A DNA stretch of 64,000 nucleotides, from NCBI GenBank assembly GCA_040791665.1, contig JBFNNX010000023.1, positions 558,001-622,000 on the forward strand, given 5' to 3'. The notes under the pieces were generated by a model. The model did no database searches, had not been told where the DNA came from, and saw only the letters and a program-made list of their open reading frames with translations. Below, piece by piece: positions 18,711 to 28,732 of the stretch. The translations under genes and the position numbers were made by a program. Every line of letters starts with the position of its first letter. The first letter of the stretch is position 1. The DNA is from Thiodiazotropha sp040791665. GTDB lineage: Bacteria > Pseudomonadota > Gammaproteobacteria > Chromatiales > Chromatiaceae.

Positions 18711-19120
18711 ATTCTTAGCCGCAGACAGACAATTCAGCTTTCAATAGTGCTGCGACCAGGCGGACTGCAGCACCCAGCTGCGTAAACCATCCAAACAACA
18801 CCTCATCTATCATTTGCTGGCAGCCATTCTTCCCCGCGACAAGAGAAGGGTCATACCCATGCCCGGCAGACACCCTAAACATCCGTCAGAATTTGCCACA
18901 AAGGGCTTGCCTGCCGTTTGGCTTCGGTCTAACGTAGAGGTGTTGAACAGTGGTCTGAAAACCAACCCAGGGCTCATCGCTGCGCCATAAGTTTAGCGCA
19001 AGGCGTATGTTCTCTTGTTCCACTTTAAACATCCATAGAGTAGACACGAAGATCCGCACAGCCTTAGCCGGTACAATAGCTACACTTTGACTGAAGCATA
19101 GATAGAAAGTAATCCGCCAC
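18711..19120. other. Non-coding gap between prmA and the DUF3426 gene
   Basis: 410 bp with no credible gene on either strand and no obvious RNA. A TTGACT hexamer at 19087-19092 could be a -35 for the next gene, but no good -10 is visible at the proper distance. Confidence 0.5.
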
Positions 19121-20461
19121 ATGTTTACCCAGTGCCAACACTGTCTAACCATGTTCCGTATCACACCGGAACAACTTAAGGCTGCTGACGGAAAAGTACG
19201 CTGCTGTCAATGCAACAATATATTCAATGCGCTCCAGAATCTTAGGGAGTCTCCCGCACCGTTTGTCAACGATAATGATTTGCAGGAGGATATGACTGCG
19301 ACAGACCGGAATGAGAGTGCCGCAGTCTCAACCTCGCAACCGGCGCATGGAGAGGAAACTTCGGATGGACTCGTTATTGAATCGAACTTGGTCAGTGACA
19401 GCGAAGTCGAGAAATCCCTCGATGCCTTGGCTGACGAGGAGCCTCCTATCGAGCAATTGAGTGAGGACTCAATCCTTGAAGTGGATGAGAATAGTTCTGA
19501 ATTCGACAGTCAAAACCAATTCCTTCTTGAGCGTGACGACGGACTAGAAACGGAACCGGATTATTTTGCCGCCGGCACCGAATCGCAAATGTCCGAACTG
19601 CTTGATCGGGATTCCGCCTCTCTGCTTCTCGAAGAGAACGCTAGGGATGATCGGTTAGCAGAGGTAATTTCATTCGATAACCACGACAAGGAATCTCTTG
19701 TTGAGGCAGAATCAAGAACATCAAGCGAGGAACCAGTTGCCGAAGATGAGACTACAGCCTCGAGCGAGGAAACCTTTACTGAAGAGGACTCGGTAACCAC
19801 CGACGAGGAAACGTCCGGTGAAGCAGAATCGACGAGTACAGGCGAGCAGCATGAGCAAGCGTCATCATCCGAATTCATACCGCAGGGAGAGGATTTCGTC
19901 CCTGCCGAAGAAGAGACTCTCCGATCGCAGGACTCGCTGGATGAGGAGACCCGCTTTACGTTTGAGGAGGAGTATGAAAAACCTCAACCCAGCCGCTACA
20001 GACGCTACTGGATTATCGGCTCACTACTTCTGCTACTCCCCCTCAGCGGACAGATCACATGGCACTTGAGGGACAGCCTTGTCGCCCATCATGCCGGAAG
20101 ACAGCTTCTCCAGGGTGTCTGCAGCCTTGCGGGCTGCAAGGTGCCCATACGCCGTGATACCGAACAGATACTCATCAGTGATCGCGCCCTCACCGCCCAC
20201 CCCGAAAAGCAGGGCATCCTGTCACTCAAGCTCGAAATGGTGAATGCTGCAGCCTTCCAGCAGCCCTTTCCAAGGCTGCAGTTAAGTCTCTACAACGATA
20301 TGGGCAAAATCATAGCAAGGCGCACATTCCAACCGCATGAATACAAGGCCGATCAATATCAATCCGACCCGATGATGCCGAAACTGAAAGCAGTACATGT
20401 GGAGCTCGAACTGCAAGACCCAGGCAATGAAGTCACCGGCTTTAAATTCGATTTCCTTTAG
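19121..20461 (+). CDS. Zinc-ribbon, acidic, single-pass DUF3426 protein
   Basis: 446 residues. The N-terminus is an MJ0042-type zinc ribbon (CQHCLTMF ... CCQCNNIF, residues 5-34). A ~250-residue central region is very rich in Glu, Asp, Ser and Thr and looks disordered. One transmembrane helix follows (YWIIGSLLLLLPLSGQI, about 303-320), then a ~125-residue DUF3426 domain placed on the other side of the membrane. The family is conserved between prmA and dusB in many gammaproteobacteria, but its role is not established. The acidic linker is longer than the folded parts together. Confidence 0.85.
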   Translation: MFTQCQHCLTMFRITPEQLKAADGKVRCCQCNNIFNALQNLRESPAPFVNDNDLQEDMTATDRNESAAVSTSQPAHGEETSDGLVIESNLVSDSEVEKSLDALADEEPPIEQLSEDSILEVDENSSEFDSQNQFLLERDDGLETEPDYFAAGTESQMSELLDRDSASLLLEENARDDRLAEVISFDNHDKESLVEAESRTSSEEPVAEDETTASSEETFTEEDSVTTDEETSGEAESTSTGEQHEQASSSEFIPQGEDFVPAEEETLRSQDSLDEETRFTFEEEYEKPQPSRYRRYWIIGSLLLLLPLSGQITWHLRDSLVAHHAGRQLLQGVCSLAGCKVPIRRDTEQILISDRALTAHPEKQGILSLKLEMVNAAAFQQPFPRLQLSLYNDMGKIIARRTFQPHEYKADQYQSDPMMPKLKAVHVELELQDPGNEVTGFKFDFL

Positions 20462-21075
20462 TGGAACCAGTCAGTCCAAACCGTACAGATAGTCACAACG
20501 CTGCTATTGCACCAGTCACACATGTGAATGAACAGATCATCATAGTGATCCGGTCATACTCCGTTAATACAGAACCAGCTTGCTTGGCACCCCGTCAATA
20601 AACACAACCGTTATTAGACATATAGAATCAATCGGAGATTTTGCGAGACAGTAGCTGTGGGAATTCGCATCAACACCACCTATCCGGCAAAGAACAAGAG
20701 ATAGCTCTTTGTGGTGATGAAAAGCCAACGGCATAAGTAAGCCAAAACATTGTCGCACCACGATACAGCCATTCGGAGTGTGACTGTAAAAAAGTTCGAC
20801 ACCTGTAAATACGGACAGCATCAGTAAGGAATTAAATTCTACAGAAAGAATTTACATTTCCCTCTTGGTTGCCGGTAAGAGAGCATCATTTACATATCTG
20901 CCTAAGATTTAAGAGCTTACTCACCACCTTTCCAGCCGATTCACAGGTAGAGCCACAAGTGCCATTTGTATCAGATCAATTCATACTCAATTTGCCTTTG
21001 ATTCCGCCAACATTTAGCGGTAGTATCCCACACCCTCCTTCTCCACGACGGACCCCCTGAAGAGTGGCATTCTGG
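20462..21075. other. Non-coding gap upstream of dusB-fis
   Basis: 614 bp, A/T-richer than its neighbours, with no credible ORF. In enteric bacteria the dusB-fis promoter is one of the most strongly growth-regulated; this long leader probably holds its promoter and regulator sites, but I can assign none by eye. Confidence 0.45.
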
Positions 21076-22062
21076 ATGCAAATTGGACCCTATAAATTAG
21101 AGAACAATCTGCTATTGGCGCCCATGGCCGGTGTCACGGACAGACCATTCCGGCAACTCTGCAGGGAGATGGGGGCCGGGCTCGCCGTTTCTGAGATGGT
21201 CTCTTCCGATGCCTCCCTAAGAGGCACGAGAAAGACTGTCCGACGTCTCGATCACGAAGGTGAATCGAGTCCCGTCAGTGTACAGATCGTCGGTTCCGAA
21301 CCGGATCAGATGGCGAAAGCGGCGCGGGCCAATGTCTCCAATGGCGCACAGATAATCGATATCAATATGGGATGTCCGGCGAAAAAGGTTTGTAAACGCG
21401 CCGCAGGATCTGCGCTGTTGAGTGATGAGCATCTCGTAGGAACGATACTGGAGGCGGTTGTCAGTGCCGTCGATGTGCCTGTGACATTGAAAATTCGTAC
21501 GGGTACAGACCCCGAAAACCGCAACGGTGTGCGTATCGCGACTATCGCGGAAACAGCGGGTATCCACGCCCTCGCCATTCACGGACGCACCCGCGCGTGC
21601 AAGTTTTCCGGAGATGCAGAGTACGAAACAATCCGCGACATCAAACAATCAGTCAATATCCCGGTCATCGCTAACGGGGATATCGATTCACCGCAAAAGG
21701 CCTCTTCCGTTTTAAAACGTACCGGGGCCGATGCACTGATGATAGGTCGCGCTGCGCAAGGACGCCCTTGGATATTCAAAGAGATCAACCACTATCTGCA
21801 AACCGGCAAGGAGATGCCGGAACCTGATCTCGAATGGGTTGCCGGCATCCTTACCGGACATGTCGAGCAACTGTATGATTTTTATGGGGAGTACCTTGGC
21901 ATACGTATTGCGCGCAAACATATTGCCTGGTACAGCAAGGGGCGCCCCGGCGGCGCGGTTTTTAGGAACAAGATAAACCACACGGAGTCCGCGGAACAAC
22001 AACAGCAGGCCATCCGTTACTATTTTGATTGCCTACAAAACAATGGGGAATTGGCGGCATGA
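21076..22062 (+). CDS. dusB: tRNA-dihydrouridine synthase B
   Basis: 328 residues. Starts MQIGPYKLENNLLLAPMAGV and carries NMGCPAKKVCKRAAGSALL, where the second cysteine is the catalytic acid, plus the FMN phosphate-binding ANGDI and GRAAQGRPW segments. It reduces specific uridines in tRNA. The gene overlaps fis (ATGATG across the TGA), giving the conserved dusB-fis pair. A GTG at 21064 is in frame but the ATG at 21076 matches the family. Confidence 0.97.
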   Translation: MQIGPYKLENNLLLAPMAGVTDRPFRQLCREMGAGLAVSEMVSSDASLRGTRKTVRRLDHEGESSPVSVQIVGSEPDQMAKAARANVSNGAQIIDINMGCPAKKVCKRAAGSALLSDEHLVGTILEAVVSAVDVPVTLKIRTGTDPENRNGVRIATIAETAGIHALAIHGRTRACKFSGDAEYETIRDIKQSVNIPVIANGDIDSPQKASSVLKRTGADALMIGRAAQGRPWIFKEINHYLQTGKEMPEPDLEWVAGILTGHVEQLYDFYGEYLGIRIARKHIAWYSKGRPGGAVFRNKINHTESAEQQQQAIRYYFDCLQNNGELAA

Positions 22063-22355
22063 TGACTGATGCGGTTCTTACCAAAAAAGAGAATCAAGAG
22101 TATCTGACAGTCACACATAGTAAGAAATCAGAACCCTTACGCCAGTGTGTCAGTGACGCAATGCAACGTTATTTCAATAACCTTGACGGGCACGGCGCAA
22201 ACAACCTCTATAGACTGGTGATGAACGAGGTGGAGGCACCATTACTCGAAAGCGTCATGAAACATACCGGTGGCAACCAATCCCAGGCAGCATCCATTCT
22301 GGGTATCAGTCGAAGCACCTTGCGCAAGAAACTCTCACAATACGACCTCGACTGA
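22059..22355 (+). CDS. fis: DNA-binding protein Fis
   Basis: 98 residues, the same length as E. coli Fis. The C-terminal helix-turn-helix is clear (GGNQSQAASILGISRSTLRK), and the dimerisation helices precede it. Fis bends DNA and activates rRNA and other growth genes. The start overlaps the dusB stop, so translation is coupled. Two adjacent ATG codons (22059 and 22062) are possible starts. Confidence 0.97.
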   Translation: MMTDAVLTKKENQEYLTVTHSKKSEPLRQCVSDAMQRYFNNLDGHGANNLYRLVMNEVEAPLLESVMKHTGGNQSQAASILGISRSTLRKKLSQYDLD

Positions 22356-22386
22356 AGTCAGCTTACACTTACTTGGAATCTTCAAC

Positions 22387-23946
22387 ATGGCATCGATAAA
22401 ACGCGCCCTGATAAGCGTTTCAGACAAAACCGGGATTGTGGAATTCGCCCGCAATCTCGCTGAAAAAGGGATCGAGATCCTCTCCACTGGCGGTACGTCA
22501 AAACTGCTGACGCAAAATGACATTCCGGTCATTGAGGTCTCAGAATATACCGGTTATCCGGAAATGATGGATGGCCGGGTTAAGACTTTGCACCCCAAAA
22601 TACATGGTGGAATACTCGGACGGCGCGGAATCGATGACGGTGTCATGAAAGAGAACGGTATCGGGGGCATCGATTTGATCGTGGTCAATCTCTATCCCTT
22701 CGAAGAGACAGTGGCCGATCCCGATTGCGATCTCCCGACTGCAATAGAGAACATCGATATCGGCGGTCCCACCATGCTTCGCGCTGCGGCCAAGAACCAC
22801 AAAGACGTAGCGGTGATCGTCGACGCACTAGACTATGACAGGGTGCTGCATGAGATGAGGGACAACAACAACGAATTGAGCACTGCCACCCGATTCGACC
22901 TTGCGGTAAAGACCTTCGAACATACCGCTCGCTACGACGCCGCCATCGCCAACTACCTTGGTTCGCGTCTGGGGGGTAAAGTCAGCGATTTTCCTCGCAC
23001 CCTATCCCTTCAATTCAGGCAGGCGCAAACCATGCGCTATGGGGAGAATCCCCATCAGAAGGCGGCATTCTTTGTCGAACACAAGATCGATGAGGCGAGC
23101 GTGGCCACTGCCAAGCAACTTCAGGGCAAAGAGCTCTCGTATAATAACATTGGCGACACCGATGCCGCGTTGGAGTGCGTCAAGAGTTTTGACGAAGGCC
23201 CCGCCTGCGTCATCGTCAAACACGCCAATCCCTGTGGCGTAGCATATGGTGCCAATCTGCTGGAGGCCTATGATCGCGCCTACAGTACCGATCCCGAATC
23301 GGCATTCGGCGGAATTATCGCTTTTAGCGGTGAACTGGATGGGGAGACGGCGAAGGCCATCATCGACCGTCAGTTCGTAGAAGTGATCATCGCGCCGAAA
23401 GTCTCTGCGGCAGCTATCGAGGCCGTCAGCAGCAAGAAGAATGTGCGCCTGCTGGAGTGTGGCGAATGGCTTAGCGAGGCGATCCACCGCACTGAATACA
23501 AGCGGGTCAATGGCGGCCTGCTGGTGCAGGATGCCGACCTGCAGCTGACCCACCACACCAAGGTGGTTACCCAACGGCACCCCACCGAGCAGGAGATGCG
23601 CGACCTGTTATTTACCTGGCGTGTCGCCAAGTACGTCAAATCGAACGCCATCGTCTATGGCAGGGACGGCATGACCATCGGAGTCGGCGCTGGCCAGATG
23701 AGCCGGGTCAACTCTGCACGCATCGCCGCAATCAAAGCGGAACATGCTTCGCTTGAAGTAAAGGGTTCGGTGATGGCCTCGGATGCATTCTTCCCTTTCC
23801 GTGACGGTATAGACAATGCTGCAGAGGTTGGGATTACCGCCGTCATACAGCCAGGTGGATCGATGCGTGACGATGAGGCGATCGCGGCCGCCGATGAGCA
23901 CGGCATGGCGATGGTATTCACCGGCATGCGTCACTTCCGTCACTGA
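22387..23946 (+). CDS. purH: Bifunctional AICAR transformylase/IMP cyclohydrolase
   Basis: 519 residues. The N-terminal MGS-like cyclohydrolase domain (RALISVSDKTGIVEFARNLA, GGRVKTLHPKIHGG-like DGRVKTLHPKIHGGILGRR) and the C-terminal transformylase domain (KHANPCGVA, SDAFFPFRDGID) are both complete. It performs the last two steps of IMP synthesis. A 39-codon upstream extension overlaps fis and is not family-like. The stop overlaps the purD ATG (TGATG). Confidence 0.98.
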   Translation: MASIKRALISVSDKTGIVEFARNLAEKGIEILSTGGTSKLLTQNDIPVIEVSEYTGYPEMMDGRVKTLHPKIHGGILGRRGIDDGVMKENGIGGIDLIVVNLYPFEETVADPDCDLPTAIENIDIGGPTMLRAAAKNHKDVAVIVDALDYDRVLHEMRDNNNELSTATRFDLAVKTFEHTARYDAAIANYLGSRLGGKVSDFPRTLSLQFRQAQTMRYGENPHQKAAFFVEHKIDEASVATAKQLQGKELSYNNIGDTDAALECVKSFDEGPACVIVKHANPCGVAYGANLLEAYDRAYSTDPESAFGGIIAFSGELDGETAKAIIDRQFVEVIIAPKVSAAAIEAVSSKKNVRLLECGEWLSEAIHRTEYKRVNGGLLVQDADLQLTHHTKVVTQRHPTEQEMRDLLFTWRVAKYVKSNAIVYGRDGMTIGVGAGQMSRVNSARIAAIKAEHASLEVKGSVMASDAFFPFRDGIDNAAEVGITAVIQPGGSMRDDEAIAAADEHGMAMVFTGMRHFRH

Positions 23947-25235
23947 TGAACATCCTGGTCATCGGTTCGGGCGGCCGTGAACACGCCCTTGCCTGGAAAG
24001 CCGCGCAATCGGATCTGGCGGACAGGGTCTTTGTCGCCCCCGGCAATGCCGGCACCGCCCTCGAGCAGAAGCTCGAGAATGTGGAGGTCGATGCAGACTC
24101 GATAGATCAGTTGATCGAATTCGCCAAGACCCATCAAATAGGGCTGACGATTGTCGGCCCGGAGGCACCACTGGTTAATGGCATCGTGAATGCCTTCGAT
24201 GCAGCCGGTCTTCGCTGTTTCGGGCCAAGCAGGGACGCGGCGCAACTGGAGGGTTCGAAATCCTTCACCAAGGACTTTCTCGCCCGCCACGACATTCCCA
24301 CCGGAAGCTACCGGACCTTCACCGAGATCGATGCCGCACTGGCGTATCTGAACCAAGTCGGCGCTCCCATCGTCATCAAGGCCGATGGCCTGGCGGCCGG
24401 GAAGGGCGTCATCGTCGCCATGGATCTGGCAACTGCGGAATCAGCGGTCCGCGATATGTTGGCGGGCAATGCCTTCGGCGAAGCCGGTCATCGTGTGGTC
24501 ATTGAGGAGTTTCTGGACGGTGAAGAGGCCAGTTTCATTGTCATGGCCGACGGTAAACATATCCTGCCGATGGCAACCAGCCAGGACCACAAGAGAGTGG
24601 GTAATGGCGATACCGGTCTCAATACCGGCGGTATGGGGGCCTACTCACCTGCACCCGTGGTCGATGACACCATCTATGAGAGGATCATGCGGGAGGTAAT
24701 CCAGCCCACCGTCAAAGGCATGGCCGAAGAGGGCATGCCCTATACCGGATTTCTCTACGCCGGATTGATGATTACCGCGGATGGCTCGCCCAAGGTTATC
24801 GAATACAATTGTCGTTTTGGCGACCCCGAGACTCAACCGATCATGCTACGCATGCGTTCCGACCTGGTTGCACACTGCCTGGCCGCACTGGATGGAAGGC
24901 TTGACCAGGAGCAGACCGAATGGGATTCCAGAGCATCCGTGGGTGTTGTGCTGGCGGCCGGCGGTTATCCGGGCGCCTATGAAAAAGGCAAGGTCATCAG
25001 CGGGCTCCCTGAATCCGATGCCCCCTCGCAAAAAGTCTTCCACGCCGGCACTAGGCTGGATGGTGACAGGGTCGTTACCGCTGGTGGGCGGGTATTATGT
25101 GCCACCGCCCTGGGTGAAAGTGTCACTTCGGCACAACAGAGCGCCTATGCATTGACCCGCTCTATCCATTGGGATGACGTCTATTATCGCAACGATATCG
25201 CATACCGTGCGATTGCCAGGGAAGAGAGCGATTGA
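23946..25235 (+). CDS. purD: Phosphoribosylamine-glycine ligase
   Basis: 429 residues. MNILVIGSGGREHALAWKAA opens the N-domain; the ATP-grasp region has KADGLAAGKGV and GFLYAGLMI, EYNCRFGDPETQ. It ligates glycine to phosphoribosylamine in purine synthesis. It is coupled to purH upstream and to a VanZ-like gene downstream by overlapping stop/start codons. Confidence 0.98.
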   Translation: MNILVIGSGGREHALAWKAAQSDLADRVFVAPGNAGTALEQKLENVEVDADSIDQLIEFAKTHQIGLTIVGPEAPLVNGIVNAFDAAGLRCFGPSRDAAQLEGSKSFTKDFLARHDIPTGSYRTFTEIDAALAYLNQVGAPIVIKADGLAAGKGVIVAMDLATAESAVRDMLAGNAFGEAGHRVVIEEFLDGEEASFIVMADGKHILPMATSQDHKRVGNGDTGLNTGGMGAYSPAPVVDDTIYERIMREVIQPTVKGMAEEGMPYTGFLYAGLMITADGSPKVIEYNCRFGDPETQPIMLRMRSDLVAHCLAALDGRLDQEQTEWDSRASVGVVLAAGGYPGAYEKGKVISGLPESDAPSQKVFHAGTRLDGDRVVTAGGRVLCATALGESVTSAQQSAYALTRSIHWDDVYYRNDIAYRAIAREESD

Positions 25236-25648
25236 AGCATAGGGTTGCTACGGCTGCCTCAATCGTCGGCACGCACACTATTCGCGCATTGCTGGCAATG
25301 GCGCTGGTTGTGATCAGTTATCTCGCCTTCACGCCGCTGGACACCCCGGTCGTCGCGGAGTTCAATGACAAGCTATCCCATATTGTGGCCTTTGTCGTGC
25401 TCGCCTTTCTGGTCGATTTTTCGTGGCCGCAATCAAAATGGAATCCGGCGAAATATCTACCGCTCTTCGGCTATGGCCTCTTCATCGAGGTGGTTCAAGC
25501 CATCATGCCTCACCGAATCTTCTCTACCTGGGATTTGCTGGCAGATGTCTTGGGGCTGCTCATCTATCCACTGCTGTTACCGCTACTGTTACGCATACCC
25601 CTTATCCAAGAACTGCACAACAGCGCTTCCAGGACCAGTTCACATTAG
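25232..25648 (+). CDS. VanZ-like family membrane protein
   Basis: About 138 residues if started at the TTG that overlaps the purD stop; an ATG at 25298 would give a shorter form that still keeps most of the membrane domain. Three to four hydrophobic helices with NDKLSHIVAFVVLAFLVDFS and GYGLFIEVVQAIMPHR, then DLLADVLGLLIY, which match VanZ-like proteins. Despite the name, such proteins are widespread and not evidence of teicoplanin resistance. The function here is unknown. Confidence 0.8.
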   Translation: MKHRVATAASIVGTHTIRALLAMALVVISYLAFTPLDTPVVAEFNDKLSHIVAFVVLAFLVDFSWPQSKWNPAKYLPLFGYGLFIEVVQAIMPHRIFSTWDLLADVLGLLIYPLLLPLLLRIPLIQELHNSASRTSSH

Positions 25649-25835
25649 TCCACCCGATTCTGCCCACCTGAGAGACACGACACACAACCCATTCCGCTTT
25701 GCTGAACAAAAGAGTCTCCCCGCTTTGCCAATCGGATCAGTATGCCGCGAGCCGAAATAGCCCGTTTCCGCAAACCCGCTCAGCAGCATAATCTCGATTT
25801 GGGTTATATTTAATCTATATACTGGCGGTAGTTGC

Positions 25836-25858
25836 CAGATTTTATTGTCAGGCCCCTG
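25836..25858 (+). repeat. Dispersed repeat A, copy upstream of glgP
   Basis: CAGATTTTATTGTCAGGCCC and CTG; closely matches the copy at the end of lptA (36625-36647). See the finding on repeat family A. Confidence 0.55.
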
Positions 25859-25896
25859 TCGATCAGCACAACAATCAATACAGAACTTCGTCTGTT

Positions 25897-28365
25897 ATGA
25901 GCAAAGTCAAACACAGCGCTTTCAAATACGATTTTCTAGGCTCAGATCCCAAGGACATTCAACGGTCAGTCTCCAACCACCTTGTCTACACCATAGGCAA
26001 GGACCCCTATACCGCAACCGATCATGATTGGATGATGGCCTTCAGCCATGTGATTCGCGACCGTCTTATCGAACGCTGGATGGAGACCCAGCGCAACTTT
26101 TACAGACACGATGCCAAACGAGTCTACTATCTGTCGATGGAATTTCTTATCGGACGCAGCCTGATCAACAGCCTGCTGAATATGGATGTTCACGATGCCT
26201 GTACCGAGGCCCTGCATAAACTCGGTATCGAACTTGAACGACTACGTAGCCTTGAACATGACGCGGCGCTTGGCAATGGCGGACTCGGGCGCCTGGCCGC
26301 CTGCTTTCTCGATTCCATGGCCAGTTTGAACATACCAGGCTACGGCTACGGTATTCGTTTCGAATATGGCATGTTCAGACAGAAAATCGAAAATGGCTGT
26401 CAGGTCGAACTGCCCGAAAATTGGCTAATTCACGATAACCCCTGGGAATTTCCCCGCCCAGAGGTCTCCTACCGGGTCCGGTTCGGTGGGCGAGTCATGG
26501 AGTATCAGGATACAACAGGCCGGCGTCATTTTGATTGGATAGAGGGCGATGTCGTCATCGCCCAAGCTTATGACACCCCAATTCCCGGCTATAAAAACGA
26601 CACCGTCAACAATCTCAGGCTGTGGAGCGCCAAGGCCTATGAGGACTTCGACCTTAATCGCTTCAATCAGGGAGAGTATACCGAGGCCGTAGTCGGTAAG
26701 ACCCTGTCCGAGAACATCACCAAGGTACTCTATCCCAACGACAGCTCCACCATGAACAAGCGTTTGCGGCTGAAACAGCAATACTTTTTCGTCTGCGCCT
26801 CACTGAAGGACGTTCTACGCCGCTTCTTCACCGATCATGACAGCCTGAGTGAACTGCCGGACAAGGTTGCCATTCAGCTCAATGACACCCATCCCGCCAT
26901 CGCCATCCCTGAGATGATGCGCCTGCTGATGGACAAACATCACCTCGAATGGCAACCCGCCTGGGAGATCACCACTCGAGTCTTCTCCTACACCAACCAC
27001 ACGCTGCTCCCTGAGGCGCTGGAGACATGGCCGGTTGATATTTTCGAACAACTGCTGCCAAGACACCTGCAGTTGATACTGGAGATCAATCGGCGTTTTC
27101 TGCTGATGCTCGGCCATCTCCACCCAGGAGACATGGATATCCTGCGCCGTCTCTCCATCATCGATGAGAGCAACGGACGACGCATACGCATGGCCCATCT
27201 GGCAATCATCGGCAGTCACAAGGTCAATGGCGTCTCGGCACTCCACAGCGAACTTCTGCGCGAATCGACCTTCAGGGATTTCAACAGCTTCTATCCCGGC
27301 AAGATCATCAACATCACCAACGGCATCACCCCCCGACGCTGGCTCTATCAATCCAACCGGGGGCTCTCGTCATTGATCAGTGACGCCATTGGTCCGGAGT
27401 GGATCAGAGACCTCAGCCAGATTAAACAGCTAGAGTCACTGGCCGAAGACAGTGCTTTTCAGGAGAGATTTTATGCCGTTAAACAGGCAAACAAACAACG
27501 CCTTGCCAAGTTGATACTGTACTATTTGGACAGCAGGGTAGATCCGAGCATGCTATTCGATGTACAGGTTAAAAGAATCCACGAATACAAACGCCAATTG
27601 CTCAACTTGTTTCGCGCCATTGCCCTCTACAATCGCCTACTCGAAAATCCCAAGACCATTCATGTGCCACGCACCATCCTGTTCGGAGGTAAGGCGGCAC
27701 CCGGTTACACCATGGCGAAACTGATCATCCGTCTCATCAATGATGTGGCCGATGTCATCGATAACGATCCGGCTGTCAGTGACCGATTGAAGATCCTCTT
27801 TATCCCCAATTACGACGTTACCACTGCATCGGACATCATCCCTGCGGCGGAACTCTCGCAACAGATTTCAACGGCCGGCATGGAGGCATCGGGTACCGGC
27901 AATATGAAACTTGCCCTCAATGGCGCCCTGACCATGGGAACCATGGATGGCGCCAATGTAGAGATGCATGAGAATATCGGCGCCGACAATATTTTCATAT
28001 TCGGCTTAACGACAGATGATATAACAAGGCTCAATCGGCAGGGATACCAGCCCCGGCGTGTTTATGAATCAGATCCGGTATTGAAACGTGTTATCGACAT
28101 GATCGCCAATGGCTTCTTTTCACCGGAGGAGCCGAAACGCTATCGCATGATCACCGACACTCTTCTCAACAACGATCATTTCAAGGTAATCGCCGATTTC
28201 AAAAGCTACCTGGAAATTAGCGACCAGGCCGACCAAGTCTATCTCAACACCGCCGATTGGAACAAGCGGGCAATTCTAAACACCGCCCGAATGGGCTATT
28301 TCTCCAGTGACCGCACCATCCAAGAATATGCCAAGAAGATCTGGCACGTAAAACCTATCAGATGA
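25897..28365 (+). CDS. glgP: Glycogen/alpha-glucan phosphorylase
   Basis: 822 residues, full length. It has the N-terminal GNGGLGRLAACFLDSMAS segment, the substrate-loop region, and the PLP motif EASGTGNMKLALNGALTMG with the pyridoxal-phosphate lysine at K671. It releases glucose-1-phosphate from glycogen or maltodextrins. No other glycogen genes are nearby. The gene appears monocistronic. Confidence 0.98.
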   Translation: MSKVKHSAFKYDFLGSDPKDIQRSVSNHLVYTIGKDPYTATDHDWMMAFSHVIRDRLIERWMETQRNFYRHDAKRVYYLSMEFLIGRSLINSLLNMDVHDACTEALHKLGIELERLRSLEHDAALGNGGLGRLAACFLDSMASLNIPGYGYGIRFEYGMFRQKIENGCQVELPENWLIHDNPWEFPRPEVSYRVRFGGRVMEYQDTTGRRHFDWIEGDVVIAQAYDTPIPGYKNDTVNNLRLWSAKAYEDFDLNRFNQGEYTEAVVGKTLSENITKVLYPNDSSTMNKRLRLKQQYFFVCASLKDVLRRFFTDHDSLSELPDKVAIQLNDTHPAIAIPEMMRLLMDKHHLEWQPAWEITTRVFSYTNHTLLPEALETWPVDIFEQLLPRHLQLILEINRRFLLMLGHLHPGDMDILRRLSIIDESNGRRIRMAHLAIIGSHKVNGVSALHSELLRESTFRDFNSFYPGKIINITNGITPRRWLYQSNRGLSSLISDAIGPEWIRDLSQIKQLESLAEDSAFQERFYAVKQANKQRLAKLILYYLDSRVDPSMLFDVQVKRIHEYKRQLLNLFRAIALYNRLLENPKTIHVPRTILFGGKAAPGYTMAKLIIRLINDVADVIDNDPAVSDRLKILFIPNYDVTTASDIIPAAELSQQISTAGMEASGTGNMKLALNGALTMGTMDGANVEMHENIGADNIFIFGLTTDDITRLNRQGYQPRRVYESDPVLKRVIDMIANGFFSPEEPKRYRMITDTLLNNDHFKVIADFKSYLEISDQADQVYLNTADWNKRAILNTARMGYFSSDRTIQEYAKKIWHVKPIR

Positions 28366-28456
28366 TTGCCGGGCGTACCGAATCAAACCGAACACCGGTC
28401 TAAACCTCCCGGATTGAACATGCGCAATCAATCGGCACAAACAGGTATGTCAGTCA

Positions 28457-28462
28457 TATAAT
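28457..28462 (+). promoter_or_regulatory. Perfect -10 hexamer before the small lipoprotein frame
   Basis: TATAAT 27 bp before the ATA codon at 28489. No good -35 hexamer is visible at 16-18 bp, so this is a weak promoter call on its own. Confidence 0.4.
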
Positions 28463-28488
28463 ATGGGGCACAAACACGGAGAGACGCG

Positions 28489-28653
28489 ATACACAGGCAG
28501 CAGAAACGGTTAACCGCACTGATCGCGCTGCTGTCGTTGACCGCCTGTGGTGGTGGTAGTGTTGGCGACGACGATGATGATGAAGAGGAGACCCGTTTCG
28601 TCGCCAAAGATACGCCGGTGAGCTGCAGTTTTTATCCCGAAAGACCCGATTGA
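28489..28653 (+). pseudogene. Small lipoprotein frame with ATA in place of a normal start codon
   Basis: The frame reads a lipoprotein signal peptide (RQQKRLTALIALLSLTAC), lipobox LTAC, then GGGSVGDDDDDEEETRF and a 20-residue tail, 54 codons plus stop. A good ribosome site (GGAGAG) stands 5 bases before an ATA codon, with no in-frame ATG, GTG or TTG before the signal peptide. Either it is a gene that lost its ATG by one substitution, or it initiates at ATA. The Gly-Gly-Gly-Ser acidic stretch after the cysteine is like other outer-membrane lipoproteins here (see 42187). It is too short for ordinary gene callers. Confidence 0.5.
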
Positions 28654-28732
28654 CCCTGAAACGGACAAATCACCGTTCAGTGCTCCGTAAAAGCTGCCGG
28701 TCAAACTACGACGCAGCGCCGAGGAGGATAAA

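Noticed and set aside
18886..19164. 92-codon minus-strand frame between prmA and the DUF3426 gene
   Set aside because: No ribosome site or recognisable feature, and it overlaps the start of a conserved gene.
20564..20821. 85-codon minus-strand frame in the gap before dusB
   Set aside because: No family resemblance, no ribosome site, atypical codon use; probably chance.
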